A stretch of 64,000 nt of DNA from an uncultured Dehalococcoidia bacterium (GCA_951812505.1 CATOSI010000002.1:1043228-1107227), one strand, 5' to 3'; positions 41,867 to 51,131 are shown, counted from the stretch's first letter. Notes: a model not told the origin generated them from the sequence alone. A program made the numbers and translations.

Positions 41867-42826
41867 ATGCGATCCTACCTAGCGCGCAGGCTGATGCTGG
41901 CCATCCCGACGGTGATCGGGGTAACCATAATGATATTCCTCGCCATGCGTGTTATCCCCGGCGACCCCCTGAGGTCTATAATCGGGGAGGGGCAAATTTA
42001 CGTGCTGAGCGACGAGGAACTCGCGGCGGTCAAGGCGTCGCTCGGATATGACAAACCCCTGATAATCCAGTACCTCGTATGGATGCGGGACGTAGTTAAG
42101 GGCGATCTGGGCTACTCTTTCTGGCAGAAGGACAAGTCCATAGCCGACATGGTAATCAGGCGCGGGCCGATTACGCTCCAGATATCGCTGATGGCTCTGC
42201 TCATCGCATGGGTTATAGGACTCCCAACCGGAATTGTGACCTCGCTCTGGCGCAACTCGGCCCTCGACTACGGGATCCGTGGCGTGGTCACGCTCTTCAT
42301 GGCCATACCCAACTTCTGGCTTGGGCTGGCAATGATTCTCGCCACGATTCTGATATGGAACTGGCGGCCGCCGGTCGAGCTTGTCTCTTTGTGGGAGTCG
42401 CCTTGGACCAACCTGCAGATGACGATAGGACCGGCCATAGCCATGGGACTCGGCTTTGGCGCGATCATAGCCAGAATGGTGCGCTCCGGTATGCTGGAAG
42501 TCCTGACAGAGGACTACGTCCGGACCGCCATGGCCAAGGGTCTGGCCAGCAGGACGGTCGTGGTCAGGCACGCTCTCAGAAACGCGCTGCTGCCTACTAT
42601 CACGCTTTCCAGCTTGTACCTGGGCGCGACACTTGGAGGGGCGGTAGCGGTGGAGCGCGCTTTCTCAGTGCCTGGACTGGGCTACAGCCTGATATACGCG
42701 GTGCAGGCGCGAGACTGGACGGTGATCCAGAGCCTGGTTCTGCTGTTCGCGGTGGCATACGTGGTCATCAATCTCGTCGTGGACGTCATCTACGGCCTTG
42801 TGGACCCGAGGATCAGGTATGAGTAG
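41867..42826 (+). CDS. ABC transporter permease, DppB type
   Basis: Inner-membrane channel subunit of 319 residues with six spans. N-terminal MRSYLARRLMLAIPTVIGVT and MRVIPGDPLRS are typical of DppB/OppB. The EAA loop lies in YVRTAMAKGLASRTVVVRHA, and VERAFSVPGLGYSL is the family's end motif. ATG 41867 gives the family N-terminus; a longer in-frame start at 41825 is less likely. Pairs with the DppC-type gene downstream. No ATPase genes follow, so the ATPases must be encoded elsewhere. Confidence 0.9.
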   Translation: MRSYLARRLMLAIPTVIGVTIMIFLAMRVIPGDPLRSIIGEGQIYVLSDEELAAVKASLGYDKPLIIQYLVWMRDVVKGDLGYSFWQKDKSIADMVIRRGPITLQISLMALLIAWVIGLPTGIVTSLWRNSALDYGIRGVVTLFMAIPNFWLGLAMILATILIWNWRPPVELVSLWESPWTNLQMTIGPAIAMGLGFGAIIARMVRSGMLEVLTEDYVRTAMAKGLASRTVVVRHALRNALLPTITLSSLYLGATLGGAVAVERAFSVPGLGYSLIYAVQARDWTVIQSLVLLFAVAYVVINLVVDVIYGLVDPRIRYE

Positions 42827-42831
42827 GGTTT

Positions 42832-42864
42832 CACCCTCACCTTAACCCTCTCCCATCGAGGGGA
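42832..42864. repeat. Dispersed repeat, family A
   Basis: CACCCTCACCTTAACCCTCT then CCCATCGAGGGG, in the short gap between the two permease genes. Confidence 0.7.
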
Positions 42865-42905
42865 TATGAGGCAGATTGCAGCCATATTGGAAGGAAGGTC
42901 AGTCT

Positions 42906-43808
42906 TTGGCAACGCAGAGGAACAGCCGTACCGCGCAAACGCTGACTGCAGCGAGCAGACAGCCATTCGAGAGTCTGGTGGGATTCATCAGATCCTCAGT
43001 CCTTGGCTCGGTCTCGCTTATTCTGCTCGCGCTTCTGCTGTTCATCGGTCTGTTCCCGCAGGCGGTAGCGCCCTACGACCCCGACCAGCTATTTTATGTG
43101 AACCTGAAGCAGCCGCCTTCCATGGACCACTGGGCAGGGACTGACTTCATATCCAGAGACAGCCTCACGCGGATCATCTTCGGCGCGCGAATTACGCTGC
43201 TTGTGGCCTTCGTCTCGGTATTCATCGGCGACGCCTTTGGGTTCGCCTGGGGCGTGATGTCCGGATACCTGGGCGGCAGGTTCGACATGGTGTCCCAGAG
43301 GATGGTGGATATGTTCATCGCGTTTCCGACCATCATTCTGGCGCTTCTTCTGCTGGCCGCGCTTGGCTCCGGTCTGTTCACCGTGATTCTGGCAATCGCC
43401 GTCATCAGGATTCCTGGAACCGCGAGAGTTATAAGGTCGGTCGCGCTTTCAACGCGAGCCACGCAGTACGTGGAGGCCGCAGGAGCGGTCGGCGCGTCTC
43501 AACTCAGGATCATGGTGCGCCACATAGCGCCGCAGTGCTTCGCGCCGCTGTTCGTGGTGGCGAGCGCGGGTCTTGGCTCGGCCATCTTCACCGAGGCCGC
43601 CCTGAGCTTCCTGGGCATGGGCGTTCCCCCTCCGACGCCGACTTGGGGCAATATGCTCGGCGGCGTCCTGAACGAACTGTTCCAGCCACCATGGTGGCTG
43701 GTGATCTACCCAGGCGTGGCAATCACGATCACGATTCTGGCATTCAACCTGCTGGGAGACGCGCTGAGAGATTATCTCGATCCGAGACTCAGAGGGCATC
43801 TGAACTAG
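42906..43808 (+). CDS. ABC transporter permease, DppC type
   Basis: Second channel subunit, 300 residues. VGFIRSSVLGSVSLILLALL is the first span, HWAGTDFISRDSLTRIIFGA the conserved periplasmic loop, and YVEAAGAVGASQLRIMVRHI the EAA loop. FTEAALSFLGMGVPPPTPTW and the C-terminal LGDALRDYLDPRLRG are standard. The TTG start at 42906 has AAGGAAGG 7 nt upstream; another TTG at 42876 is in frame but lies in the repeat. Ends the operon. Confidence 0.9.
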   Translation: MATQRNSRTAQTLTAASRQPFESLVGFIRSSVLGSVSLILLALLLFIGLFPQAVAPYDPDQLFYVNLKQPPSMDHWAGTDFISRDSLTRIIFGARITLLVAFVSVFIGDAFGFAWGVMSGYLGGRFDMVSQRMVDMFIAFPTIILALLLLAALGSGLFTVILAIAVIRIPGTARVIRSVALSTRATQYVEAAGAVGASQLRIMVRHIAPQCFAPLFVVASAGLGSAIFTEAALSFLGMGVPPPTPTWGNMLGGVLNELFQPPWWLVIYPGVAITITILAFNLLGDALRDYLDPRLRGHLN

Positions 43809-43833
43809 CGCCATAATCCAACTACCAGTCGTC

Positions 43834-44271
43834 TTACGCCGGTAGATCTACCGAGCACACCCGGCGAGTCTCTGCGCAGCAGAACCATATCCGGCCCTGG
43901 TGCAGTGTCATGCCATGCAGTTCCGGTTCAGGCACGGAAACCTCGCTCCGAACCTCGCCGCTGTCCGGGTCCATTCTGTATATCTTGCAGTCCTGGGTGT
44001 CCGCGAGCCACAGGTCGCCTTCGTGCATGAAAATACCATGGGGCCGGATTCCGGGCGTCGGTATGGAATGTTTGACACTCATCGTACCCGGGTCCATCAG
44101 ATAGACGCGCTGCGCCGGAGGAACGGCGACCCACATATTGTCATCATCAACCCACTCCATCCCGTGCGCCCCGGTCACTACCGGATTGTCCGGGTCGGAG
44201 TACGCGACGACGCCCTTGCCCAGTGTGTCGTGTCGCGCGATTGTCGAGCCGTCGTTTGCTGGTGGGATGCA
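43834..44271 (-). pseudogene. Truncated beta-propeller (Vgb/NHL-like) gene
   Basis: The open frame reads VVCIPPANDGSTIARHDTLG, GAHGMEWVDDDNMWVAVPPA, PTPGIRPHGIFMHEGDLWLA and ends RRVCSVDLPA. This is a run of three or four propeller blades, where a full protein needs six or seven. No ATG, GTG or TTG precedes the similarity in frame; the first is GTG at 44178 inside it. Taken as an N-truncated remnant. The following 44272-44577 holds only a weak TTGACT-17-GACTAT promoter-like site (44380-44408). Confidence 0.6.
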
Positions 44272-44577
44272 TACTACACCATAAACACCCCTTACACGGT
44301 TCTCCGTGCTACATGTCGCAGGGCACCTTCGGACTAATTTACGAATCCGAATCTGACTTGGCGATTTTTGAACACCCTATTGACTAAGAACCAATACCTT
44401 GCGACTATATGTTTGATATTCAGTACCAACAGCTACGGGACACTGACTAGATACAACCCCTGCTGGGATCGTTATCGCACTTGGTTGGCAGCCTCCCACG
44501 GAGACGGCGCTCCCGTCGGCCCGCATACTTAACAATTGACTACTGCGCCGCTCGCTTGAGTAAGGAGTAACCGGAAA

Positions 44578-44898
44578 ATGGATATCTACGAATACCGGAT
44601 CTGGGAGAGGCGTCACTGGAACGGGCATATCACCCATTGGACGCCCATTTTCGCAATCAGCGACTTAGAGGCACTGGAAGTAGTCAAGACGCGAGTTGAC
44701 TGGGAGTCGCTGATCGCGAATGCGGATACTCCCCCCGACGTACCCCCTCTGGACCAGATTCGCACACTGGCCGCGCACGGACGAATGGACGCGGGCGTGT
44801 TTGTATATGACTTCTGCCCGGATTGCAATGAGCCGTGTATCGTCAGGGCGACCACGCCGGTGACGGAATCGCACCAGTGCGCCGTCGCCGATAGCTAA
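44578..44898 (+). CDS. Hypothetical protein with C-terminal CxxC
   Basis: 106 residues, not recognised. Aromatic-rich N-terminus (MDIYEYRIWERRHWNGHITH), a helical middle, and FCPDCNEPC near residue 80 that could bind zinc. ATG 44578 with GGAAA directly before it and AAGGAG 12 nt upstream. It overlaps the tail of the opposite-strand gene at 44895 by 4 nt. Function unknown; it may be lineage-specific. Confidence 0.5.
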   Translation: MDIYEYRIWERRHWNGHITHWTPIFAISDLEALEVVKTRVDWESLIANADTPPDVPPLDQIRTLAAHGRMDAGVFVYDFCPDCNEPCIVRATTPVTESHQCAVADS

Positions 44899-45839
44899 CC
44901 GGAACTACCGAGCGATAGCGTCTCCGGCACGAACAATTCCGCAGGATCGACCGCCTCCGGTATTACACCCTGCTCCACGTTGAATCCGATGAATGTCTCC
45001 AGAGTCTTGAGTGAACTCTCGTATCCGTAAGGGATTGGGTCATCCCCCACAATCTCTGCCATCTTGAGCACCGACTGGTCCCACGCCTCCGTAGCATCCC
45101 CGGACATCAGTCTGCAAACGTACTCCGACTTAGCCTCGCTGAACATCCCGAACAACTCGGTCGCCAGACCCTCATTTTCATCCAGCGTAGCGTCCTTTGC
45201 CACCAGAAGATGACTTATCGGGTATAGCCCCGTCCTCTGGTGCCACCCGTCCGCCGCCTCGTGCGACTCTGAGATAAGAGGCAGCACGTCGGGCGAATCA
45301 ACAGGCCCCGGCGCAATCGCGGCGTCAATCTCGCCCGAAAGCAGCATTTCGCCAAGGTCGTTGCTGGACGACGACACCACATTCGATGGGGCCACATACT
45401 CCTCCACGTGCTCATCTCCCGAAAGCACCCATGTGACCGCGTCCAGGTCAACACCGTACTCCGAGCTTAGAATCCCCCGCGTCCACACGCCCGGGGTGAA
45501 CGTGTAGCTGCGCACGCCGACCTTGCGTCCCTCCAGGTCCTTGGGCGACTCTATGCCGCTGCGTCTGTTATAGACCAGCGCCCCGTGATAGAAGTCCCTC
45601 GTCAGGAAGATCGGTATCCCGATGAACTTCTTGCCGTGAGCGCGAGCGCAGAAGTAAGTAGCAAGCGCCATCTCCGCGACATCGAACTCAAGGTTGCGCA
45701 CCATACGACGGAATATCATGGGCACCGGAGTTATCTCTATGTGCTCCATGTCGAATCTCTCGGATGTGAGAGTCCCGTCCTTCAGCGGCGTCGTATGTCC
45801 GTAGTTTCCGATGGAAGTCCGCAATGTCAAGTCGGCCAT
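44895..45839 (-). CDS. 4,5-dihydroxyphthalate decarboxylase-like protein
   Basis: 314 residues with the periplasmic-binding-protein type II fold but no signal peptide. It follows the family pattern: LKDGTLTSERFDMEHIEITP, MVRNLEFDVAEMALATYF, IPIFLTRDFYHGALVYN, GIESPKDLEGRKVGVRSYTF, TPGVWTRGILSSEYGVDLDA. Related proteins include the phthalate-pathway decarboxylase and many uncharacterised homologues, so the reaction is uncertain. ATG at 45839. Reads with the amidase/aldolase group on the same strand, which together look like a catabolic set. Confidence 0.75.
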   Translation of the reverse strand: MADLTLRTSIGNYGHTTPLKDGTLTSERFDMEHIEITPVPMIFRRMVRNLEFDVAEMALATYFCARAHGKKFIGIPIFLTRDFYHGALVYNRRSGIESPKDLEGRKVGVRSYTFTPGVWTRGILSSEYGVDLDAVTWVLSGDEHVEEYVAPSNVVSSSSNDLGEMLLSGEIDAAIAPGPVDSPDVLPLISESHEAADGWHQRTGLYPISHLLVAKDATLDENEGLATELFGMFSEAKSEYVCRLMSGDATEAWDQSVLKMAEIVGDDPIPYGYESSLKTLETFIGFNVEQGVIPEAVDPAELFVPETLSLGSSG

Positions 45840-45878
45840 ATTCCGTTGTCTCCTGGTCCGGTGAGATAATTCAAATTC

Positions 45879-47294
45879 CTACGAATGGGGAATTCCCGAC
45901 ATCAGCGGCCTCGTCTCGAAAAACCGCGCGCTTTGTTCGTAGGCGTAGGATACCTGGAACACCGTCGGCTCGTCGAACGGCTTACCCGCGATCTGCAGTC
46001 CCACCGGCAGGCCCTCCGGTGTAAATCCGCAAGACACCGAGATGGCGGGCATCCCCGTCAGATTATAGGGACCGGTGAAGCTAGGTACCCTCGATGTGGT
46101 CATCGCGTCCGTCTCGTCGAAGCGCGGCGGCGGATTCGACATCGTCGGCGACGCTATCACATCGACTTCTCTCAATACTTGCGCGAACTGACGCTTCAGC
46201 ACGTTTCTGACGCGCTGCGCCTGGGCATAGTCCGACGACGCGAACAGTCCGCCCGTCCTGAACCGCGCTCTGACCATCTCCCCGAACAGTTCCGGGTTAC
46301 TACGCAGGTTGTTCTGGTGATACGAGAACGCCTCGCTGAGCATGATGACCGGCTGCGCCGCGCCCGCGTGCTCCAGCATCGGCACACTCACTTCTTCCAC
46401 GTGGGCACCCATGTCCTCCAGGGTCTTGAGCGCATCTTCTACTGCGGAGAGCATATCCTTGCTGATGAGAGGGTCGTCCACGAAGAAGAAGTGCCTCGGC
46501 ACTCCTATTCTCAGACCGCGAATATCTTCAGTCAGCGATGCGGTGTAGTCAGGCACCGGCGCACGGCTGGTCGTCGGGTCCTTGGGATCATAGCCCGCGA
46601 TAACCCGGAGCATGATCGCCGAATCCTCAACAGTCCACGTCATGGGACCGCAGTGGTCGAGCGTCCAGCTCAGAGGCACCACGCCATACCGGCTCACACG
46701 ACCATAGGTCGCCTTGATGCCGGCAATGCCGCAGTGGGATGCCGGACCGCGTATCGAACCGCCCGTGCATGATCCCAGCGTACCCATACAGAGACCGGCC
46801 GCAATACCCGTACCCGAGCCGCTGCTCGAACCGCCCGGAATATGGTCCAGGTTCCACGGATTGCGCGCCAGCGGAAAGCCGTTCGACGGGTCCGGCCCGC
46901 CAAGCGCGAACTCGTGCATCGCCAGCTTGCCCAGCAGAACCGCCCCTGCCGCCCTCAGCCGGGCGGTCGTGGTCGCGTCCTCGGACGGGACCCTGTCCGC
47001 CATCACCTTCGAGCTGGCCGTGGTTAGTACGCCCTCGGTGTCATACAGGTCCTTCAGCGCGATTGGTATGCCGTGCATCGGCCCCCTGTACTCGCCGCGC
47101 AGGATTTCCGCCTCCGCCTGCCGCGCCTCGGACATCGCTTCGTCATGCAGAACGGTGATATAGCACTCCAGCGCCTCGTCCAGCGCCTCGATTCGGTCCA
47201 GGAAGGCGCGCGTAAGCTCGACAGGTGAGAGTTCACCGGCTTTCAAAAGTACTCCGGCCTCGCCAATAGTCAGGTAGTGCAGTTCTGTCGTCAT
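45879..47294 (-). CDS. Amidase, amidase-signature family (GatA/AtzE-like)
   Basis: Hydrolyses an amide bond. 471 residues. The Ser-cisSer-Lys triad is present: K81 in IALKDLYD, Ser in GGSSSGSG (about 156-158), and S180 in GSCTGGSIRGPAS. The usual Asp in GSDTGGS is Cys here. PVGLQIAGKPFDEPTVF near the C-terminus is also standard. It follows a 66-residue GatC-like gene by 2 nt, the arrangement of AtzG-AtzE pairs, so the enzyme may be a two-subunit amidase for a small nitrogen compound. ATG at 47294. Substrate unknown. Confidence 0.9.
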   Translation of the reverse strand: MTTELHYLTIGEAGVLLKAGELSPVELTRAFLDRIEALDEALECYITVLHDEAMSEARQAEAEILRGEYRGPMHGIPIALKDLYDTEGVLTTASSKVMADRVPSEDATTTARLRAAGAVLLGKLAMHEFALGGPDPSNGFPLARNPWNLDHIPGGSSSGSGTGIAAGLCMGTLGSCTGGSIRGPASHCGIAGIKATYGRVSRYGVVPLSWTLDHCGPMTWTVEDSAIMLRVIAGYDPKDPTTSRAPVPDYTASLTEDIRGLRIGVPRHFFFVDDPLISKDMLSAVEDALKTLEDMGAHVEEVSVPMLEHAGAAQPVIMLSEAFSYHQNNLRSNPELFGEMVRARFRTGGLFASSDYAQAQRVRNVLKRQFAQVLREVDVIASPTMSNPPPRFDETDAMTTSRVPSFTGPYNLTGMPAISVSCGFTPEGLPVGLQIAGKPFDEPTVFQVSYAYEQSARFFETRPLMSGIPHS

Positions 47295-47296
47295 GG

Positions 47297-47494
47297 CTAT
47301 ACCTCCGGGTCCCAGCCGGGCTGGAACACGACCGCCAGGTCTTCCGCGTCAAGCTCCAGCGCATTCATGCGTGCGATTGGCTCCAGGAAGTGCTCGTACA
47401 TCGGCTTCAGATGCTCGAGCTCCTCGTCGTTCAACTCCAGCCCGACACGACTTGTCAGCCCCCGAAACTCTTCCATTGAGATTGTTTCAGCCAT
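47297..47494 (-). CDS. Small GatC/AtzG-like amidase partner
   Basis: 65 residues, almost all helical: MEEFRGLTSRVGLELNDEEL followed by EHLKPMYEHFLEPIARMNAL and a Pro/Trp-containing tail (VVFQPGWDPEV). The GatC/AtzG pattern is two helices plus an extended tail that wraps the amidase. ATG at 47494 has GGAGG 7 nt upstream; GTG two codons earlier is less likely. 2 nt before the amidase start, so co-translated. It probably stabilises the amidase. Assignment rests on size, helices and position. Confidence 0.65.
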   Translation of the reverse strand: MAETISMEEFRGLTSRVGLELNDEELEHLKPMYEHFLEPIARMNALELDAEDLAVVFQPGWDPEV

Positions 47495-47544
47495 AGCCAC
47501 TCCTCCCTTGGTATGGGCGTTAACATATCACAGACCTGCCCGAC

Positions 47545-48300
47545 CTATCTCCCAAGCTCCGCCAACGTCCGACGTGCGCCGTCCACTACCCACGGACCGT
47601 CGCCGCCCGTCGTGAGGAATAGTCCGCCCTGTTCGTGTCGGCGCAGCGCCTCAGACGCGCTCCCCGTCCAGATTCCCGGTATTTTGCCCGCGCGCTTCGT
47701 CGCCTCGAACATCTCAACTATCAGGTCGTCGTGAGCCTTCCAGCCAGCGTCGTCCGAGAGGTCCACTCCCATGGACATGCTCAGGTCTCCGGGGCCGATC
47801 CAGCAGCCATCTATCCCCTCCACCGAGAGGATGTCTTCGGCGATCTCGGCTGCCCTGACTGTCTCTAGCTGGATGGCCAGGAATATCTCGTCGTTCGCCC
47901 ACTGCATATATCCGTCGCCCAGGTAGCCCGTCCCGAACGCGCCGCCGGACCGCCCGCCGATGGGCGGATAGCGCACCGCTTCGGCTGCTGCCTCCGCCTC
48001 CTCGACCGAGTTCACCATCGGGACCACGATCCCCATCGCGCCGCGGTCCAGCAGCCTACCGATAGCGCCGAACTCATTCTTGCGAACGCGCGCCATCGGC
48101 GTAGCCACACCCAAAGCAATGCTCCTGAATGCGGTCATCGAACTGTTGTCGTCCCATGCCCCGTGCTGGTTGTCCACCAGGATGAAGTCGAACCCCAGCG
48201 GCGAGATCAGCTCCGCCGACAGAGACGACCCAAGTCCGACCTCCGCTCCATACGCCGGCTTGCCTTCCAGCATTCTCTGTTTTGCCTTATTGATTGCCAT
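47545..48300 (-). CDS. HpcH/HpaI-type aldolase
   Basis: A class II (metal-dependent) pyruvate aldolase-like enzyme of 251 residues. GFDFILVDNQHGAWDD near 37, RVRKNEFGAIGRLLDRGAMG near 72, the metal Glu in IQLETVRAAE near 145 and IDGCWIGPGDLSMSMG near 165 are diagnostic. Such enzymes cleave 2-keto-3-deoxy sugar acids or 4-hydroxy-2-oxo acids into pyruvate and an aldehyde. The 2-keto-3-deoxy acids produced by the enolase-type dehydratases in this window are plausible substrates. ATG at 48300 with AGAGGA 6 nt upstream. Confidence 0.9.
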   Translation of the reverse strand: MAINKAKQRMLEGKPAYGAEVGLGSSLSAELISPLGFDFILVDNQHGAWDDNSSMTAFRSIALGVATPMARVRKNEFGAIGRLLDRGAMGIVVPMVNSVEEAEAAAEAVRYPPIGGRSGGAFGTGYLGDGYMQWANDEIFLAIQLETVRAAEIAEDILSVEGIDGCWIGPGDLSMSMGVDLSDDAGWKAHDDLIVEMFEATKRAGKIPGIWTGSASEALRRHEQGGLFLTTGGDGPWVVDGARRTLAELGR

Positions 48301-48412
48301 GACTCTTCCTCTCATATCTGTCTTGGAATGTTGAAGCTACCTACTATTATCACATTCGGCAAGACAAATGACGATGACCGCCGAATGAGACGAGGCGACC
48401 TGATCCGACATA

Positions 48413-49267
48413 TCACGACTTCCTGACAGCTTTCTTCCCCAACGGCTGATACCCAATCATGAATAGCGCAGCCTCCAAAGCCCGAACCCGCCTATTCTTG
48501 GGAACTTTGCTGAAGTCCCCGTCCTCTATCTCGGCCAATTTCCCAAGTATCCAAGCGGCCTTCAGGTTGGAGTCTGCGTGCCTCGTATATTGCGCTCCTC
48601 GTATATTAGGGAACTCATAGAAACCGTCCGATGGATTTCGGCTTTCACCTGCGTCGCCCCTGCCCGGTGGAACGCCAAAGCTGAGCAATGCCGGAACTCC
48701 GTTGTATCGTCTTTCCTTGCAGAATTGCTTAATCAGAGATGTGAGCGCACACCCCACACGGCTGTCATAGATGGGGAAATCATCTATCATGGCGGAGTAT
48801 ATCTTGGTGAAACTCGAGTTCATGTACTTGAAGCCTCTTAGATTATCTGTGTCCGTGTTCTTCGGGTCCAAACGTTCGGCATTGGCATTGAGTTTTTCTA
48901 ACGCGCCTCTCCCCATATTGGTGAGACTCTTGAGATTGTTGATGCCTCCCCATTTGGCGATACTGTCGGCAGCCTTCAAGAACGAATCCTTGTCCTCATC
49001 AGTAGCGGGGTCTGCGTCGGTCGCCTCTTTAAGTTCGCGCCTGAACTCATCGAAACGCGCAGCCATGCCCTCGAACGAACCTCCGTTCCAATAGTAACTC
49101 TCACAAGCCTCGTAGAGAGACTGGCAGTCGAATTGTCTCGGATTCCTCCCTTGCGGATCATTGCTACTCCAACTATGCTCCAGCCCCCACTCACCGCTCA
49201 CCAGCTTGGCGGCCCACTCTATGAACGCGCTTACATCTTGGTCTTTGAGATATTCGTCCCGCTTCAT
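48413..49267 (-). CDS. Unknown AT-rich protein
   Basis: 284 residues, not recognised. Starts MKRDEYLKDQDVSAFIEWAA and contains LYEACESYYWNGGSFEGMAA, IAKWGGINNLKSLTNMGRGA and FPIYDSRVGCALTSLIKQFC. IYDSRV and the aromatic spacing look like a conserved uncharacterised family, with a helical, DNA-glycosylase-like feel in the middle; that is only an impression. Composition is AT-richer than neighbours, a sign of transfer. Lies alone between the aldolase and HicB. 49268-49585 shows no gene or clear site. Confidence 0.6.
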   Translation of the reverse strand: MKRDEYLKDQDVSAFIEWAAKLVSGEWGLEHSWSSNDPQGRNPRQFDCQSLYEACESYYWNGGSFEGMAARFDEFRRELKEATDADPATDEDKDSFLKAADSIAKWGGINNLKSLTNMGRGALEKLNANAERLDPKNTDTDNLRGFKYMNSSFTKIYSAMIDDFPIYDSRVGCALTSLIKQFCKERRYNGVPALLSFGVPPGRGDAGESRNPSDGFYEFPNIRGAQYTRHADSNLKAAWILGKLAEIEDGDFSKVPKNRRVRALEAALFMIGYQPLGKKAVRKS

Positions 49268-49585
49268 CCGTATTGCCCTCCTTGCAGAGTTAGGTTCAAT
49301 CGCTTGCGAGTCTTGTCCGTTCCGAGTCGTGTCAGATATTCAGTCAATGCCTTAATGGTCCTGAGTGTTTGATTTTGTTGAACGCCTCCTCGATAGCTTG
49401 TCTGAATCTTAAATCGGGATGGTTAATTTATTCATGCTCACAACGCAACATAACAAAATACACTTTCCAGATCTGTGCAATGTGTCATGAAAAATTTCAC
49501 TATCATTCCATGTTCATCCAATGTGGCATATTTGAAGGGCGTACAGAAATGTACTAAAGTGGGCTATCAATGGATCGGAGGCAAA

Positions 49586-49762
49586 ATGCGCAACGAACTC
49601 ACCGCCATCATAGAAAAAGACGACGACTGGTACATCGCATACAACCCCGAGATCCCAGGCGCGAACGGCCAGGGCAGAACCAAAGAGGAAGTCCTCGAAA
49701 ACCTGTCCGAGGCTATTACGCTCATCCTGCAAGACCGAATTGCGCCCCTAACGAGCCGTTGA
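49586..49762 (+). CDS. HicB-like antitoxin, solitary
   Basis: 58 residues: the HicB partial RNase-H fold (LTAIIEKDDDWYIAYNPEIP, GANGQGRTKEEVLENLSEAI, TLILQD). No HicA toxin gene is adjacent on either side, and the usual C-terminal DNA-binding part is lacking. It may be an orphan or a truncated antitoxin, or a HicB-family protein unrelated to toxicity. ATG with GGAG 5 nt upstream. Confidence 0.75.
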   Translation: MRNELTAIIEKDDDWYIAYNPEIPGANGQGRTKEEVLENLSEAITLILQDRIAPLTSR

Positions 49763-49804
49763 TAGAATCGGCTTCCGACCTACCCCTGGCACACTTCGGA
49801 GCGC

Positions 49805-50797
49805 GTGTTGAACAACCTCGGCATAACATCAGTGTCCGGCATACGAGTCGGACACTACACCGACACGGCCAACGCCACAGGCTGCACCGTCGTCCTATGC
49901 GAGGATGGCGCGGTGGGCGGAGTTGACGTTCGTGGATCCGCCCCCGGCACCCTCGGGACCGACTCCCTCGCCCCTACCGCTCTCGTCGAACAGGTTCACG
50001 CGGTCGTTCTCAGCGGCGGCAGCGCCTTCGGACTCAATACCATCGCCGGCGTCGTGAGCTATCTCGAAGAGAAGGGGGTGGGCATCGAATTCGGAAACGC
50101 TACGATTCCGATAGTCTCCGGAGCCATTCTGTTCGACCTCGGTCTGGTGAATGGCGCGATACGTCCCGGCATGTTCGAAGGCCGCTCTGCGTGCCTCGAC
50201 GCATCTTCAGGCCCTTTGGACGAGGGAACCGTGGGAGCGGGAACGGGAGCTACGGTAGCCAAGCTGCTCGGACGCGACAGGTGCGTCAAGGGCGGCATCG
50301 GAACGTCCGCCCTCGACCTGGGCGACGGCCTCATGGTCGGCGCGATTGTAGCGGTAAACGCCGTCGGGGGGGTCGTGGACCCTGAGACATCGGAGATCGT
50401 CGCCGGGCCACTGGACGACGACACGACTATGCTCGACTCGATGGCGCTGATAACCGCTCCCGACTTTGAGTCCCCACAGCCTCGGGCGGGACAGAACACC
50501 ACCATAGGAGTAGTAGCCACCAACGCCAGACTCACAAAGTCGCAGGCCAACAAACTCGCCGACGTCTCCCACGACGGGCTCGCGATGGCCGTTCGCCCCG
50601 CGCATCTTATGAGCGACGGTGATACCATGTTCGCGCTCGCAACCGGCGGACATGAGGCCGACGCCAACATGAACCGCCTCTGCGCCGCCGCCGCTTTATG
50701 CACAAGCCGCGCCATAGTCCGCGCAGTCACAAAGGCCACCGGGCTCGGCGGCGTGAAATCCGTCTCTGAACTTACGAATAGGAGTACATGGGAATGA
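49805..50797 (+). CDS. P1/S58-family peptidase (DmpA/BapA-like)
   Basis: An N-terminal-nucleophile aminopeptidase of about 330 residues. Motifs: GIRVGHYTDTANATGCTVVL at the start, DVRGSAPGTLGTDSL, VVLSGGSAFGLNTIAGVVSY near 65, EGTVGAGTGATVAKLLG near 140, and IGVVATNARLTKSQANKLAD near 235. Members cut themselves and then remove N-terminal or beta-amino residues. The start is either GTG 49805 or TTG 49808 (GGAG 3 or 6 nt upstream). No signal peptide. Probably processes short or unusual peptides in the cytoplasm. Confidence 0.9.
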   Translation: MLNNLGITSVSGIRVGHYTDTANATGCTVVLCEDGAVGGVDVRGSAPGTLGTDSLAPTALVEQVHAVVLSGGSAFGLNTIAGVVSYLEEKGVGIEFGNATIPIVSGAILFDLGLVNGAIRPGMFEGRSACLDASSGPLDEGTVGAGTGATVAKLLGRDRCVKGGIGTSALDLGDGLMVGAIVAVNAVGGVVDPETSEIVAGPLDDDTTMLDSMALITAPDFESPQPRAGQNTTIGVVATNARLTKSQANKLADVSHDGLAMAVRPAHLMSDGDTMFALATGGHEADANMNRLCAAAALCTSRAIVRAVTKATGLGGVKSVSELTNRSTWE

Positions 50798-50804
50798 CCA
50801 GGCG

Positions 50805-51131
50805 ATGACACTTCAGACGCTGGACCAGAAAACGCTGGACGATATTGTTCAGCGTGTCGTAGAGGTCGCCCAGCCGGAACAAGTCATCCTGTTCGGGTCC
50901 GCTGCCCGCGGGGATATGGGTCCACACAGCGATGTGGATCTCCTCGTCGTGAAAGAAGGGGCCAATCGCCGAGGTCTCAGCGCGCGGATACGGCGGAATC
51001 TCTACGGGGTACGAGCCGCGGTGGATGTCATCGTAGTCACGCCAGATGACTTGGAACGTTACAAGGACTCGCACGGATTAGTCATCAAGCCTGCGCTCAG
51101 GGGAGGGACGGTAGTATATGACAAGGAATAA
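50805..51131 (+). CDS. MNT-type nucleotidyltransferase domain protein
   Basis: 108 residues with the pol-beta superfamily motif GSAARGDMGPHSDVDLLVV near residue 32, containing GS and the DVD metal pair, and a third Asp in AAVDVIVV near 73. MNT proteins are usually the antitoxin of HEPN-MNT pairs, where they modify (AMPylate) the HEPN toxin. No HEPN gene is adjacent, so this is an orphan or a housekeeping relative. ATG at 50805 lies 8 nt after the peptidase gene. Confidence 0.85.
   Translation: MTLQTLDQKTLDDIVQRVVEVAQPEQVILFGSAARGDMGPHSDVDLLVVKEGANRRGLSARIRRNLYGVRAAVDVIVVTPDDLERYKDSHGLVIKPALRGGTVVYDKE

Noticed and set aside
49586..49762. HicB as part of a working HicAB pair
   Set aside because: No HicA-sized frame with the expected basic sequence occurs on either side; the next gene is a peptidase.
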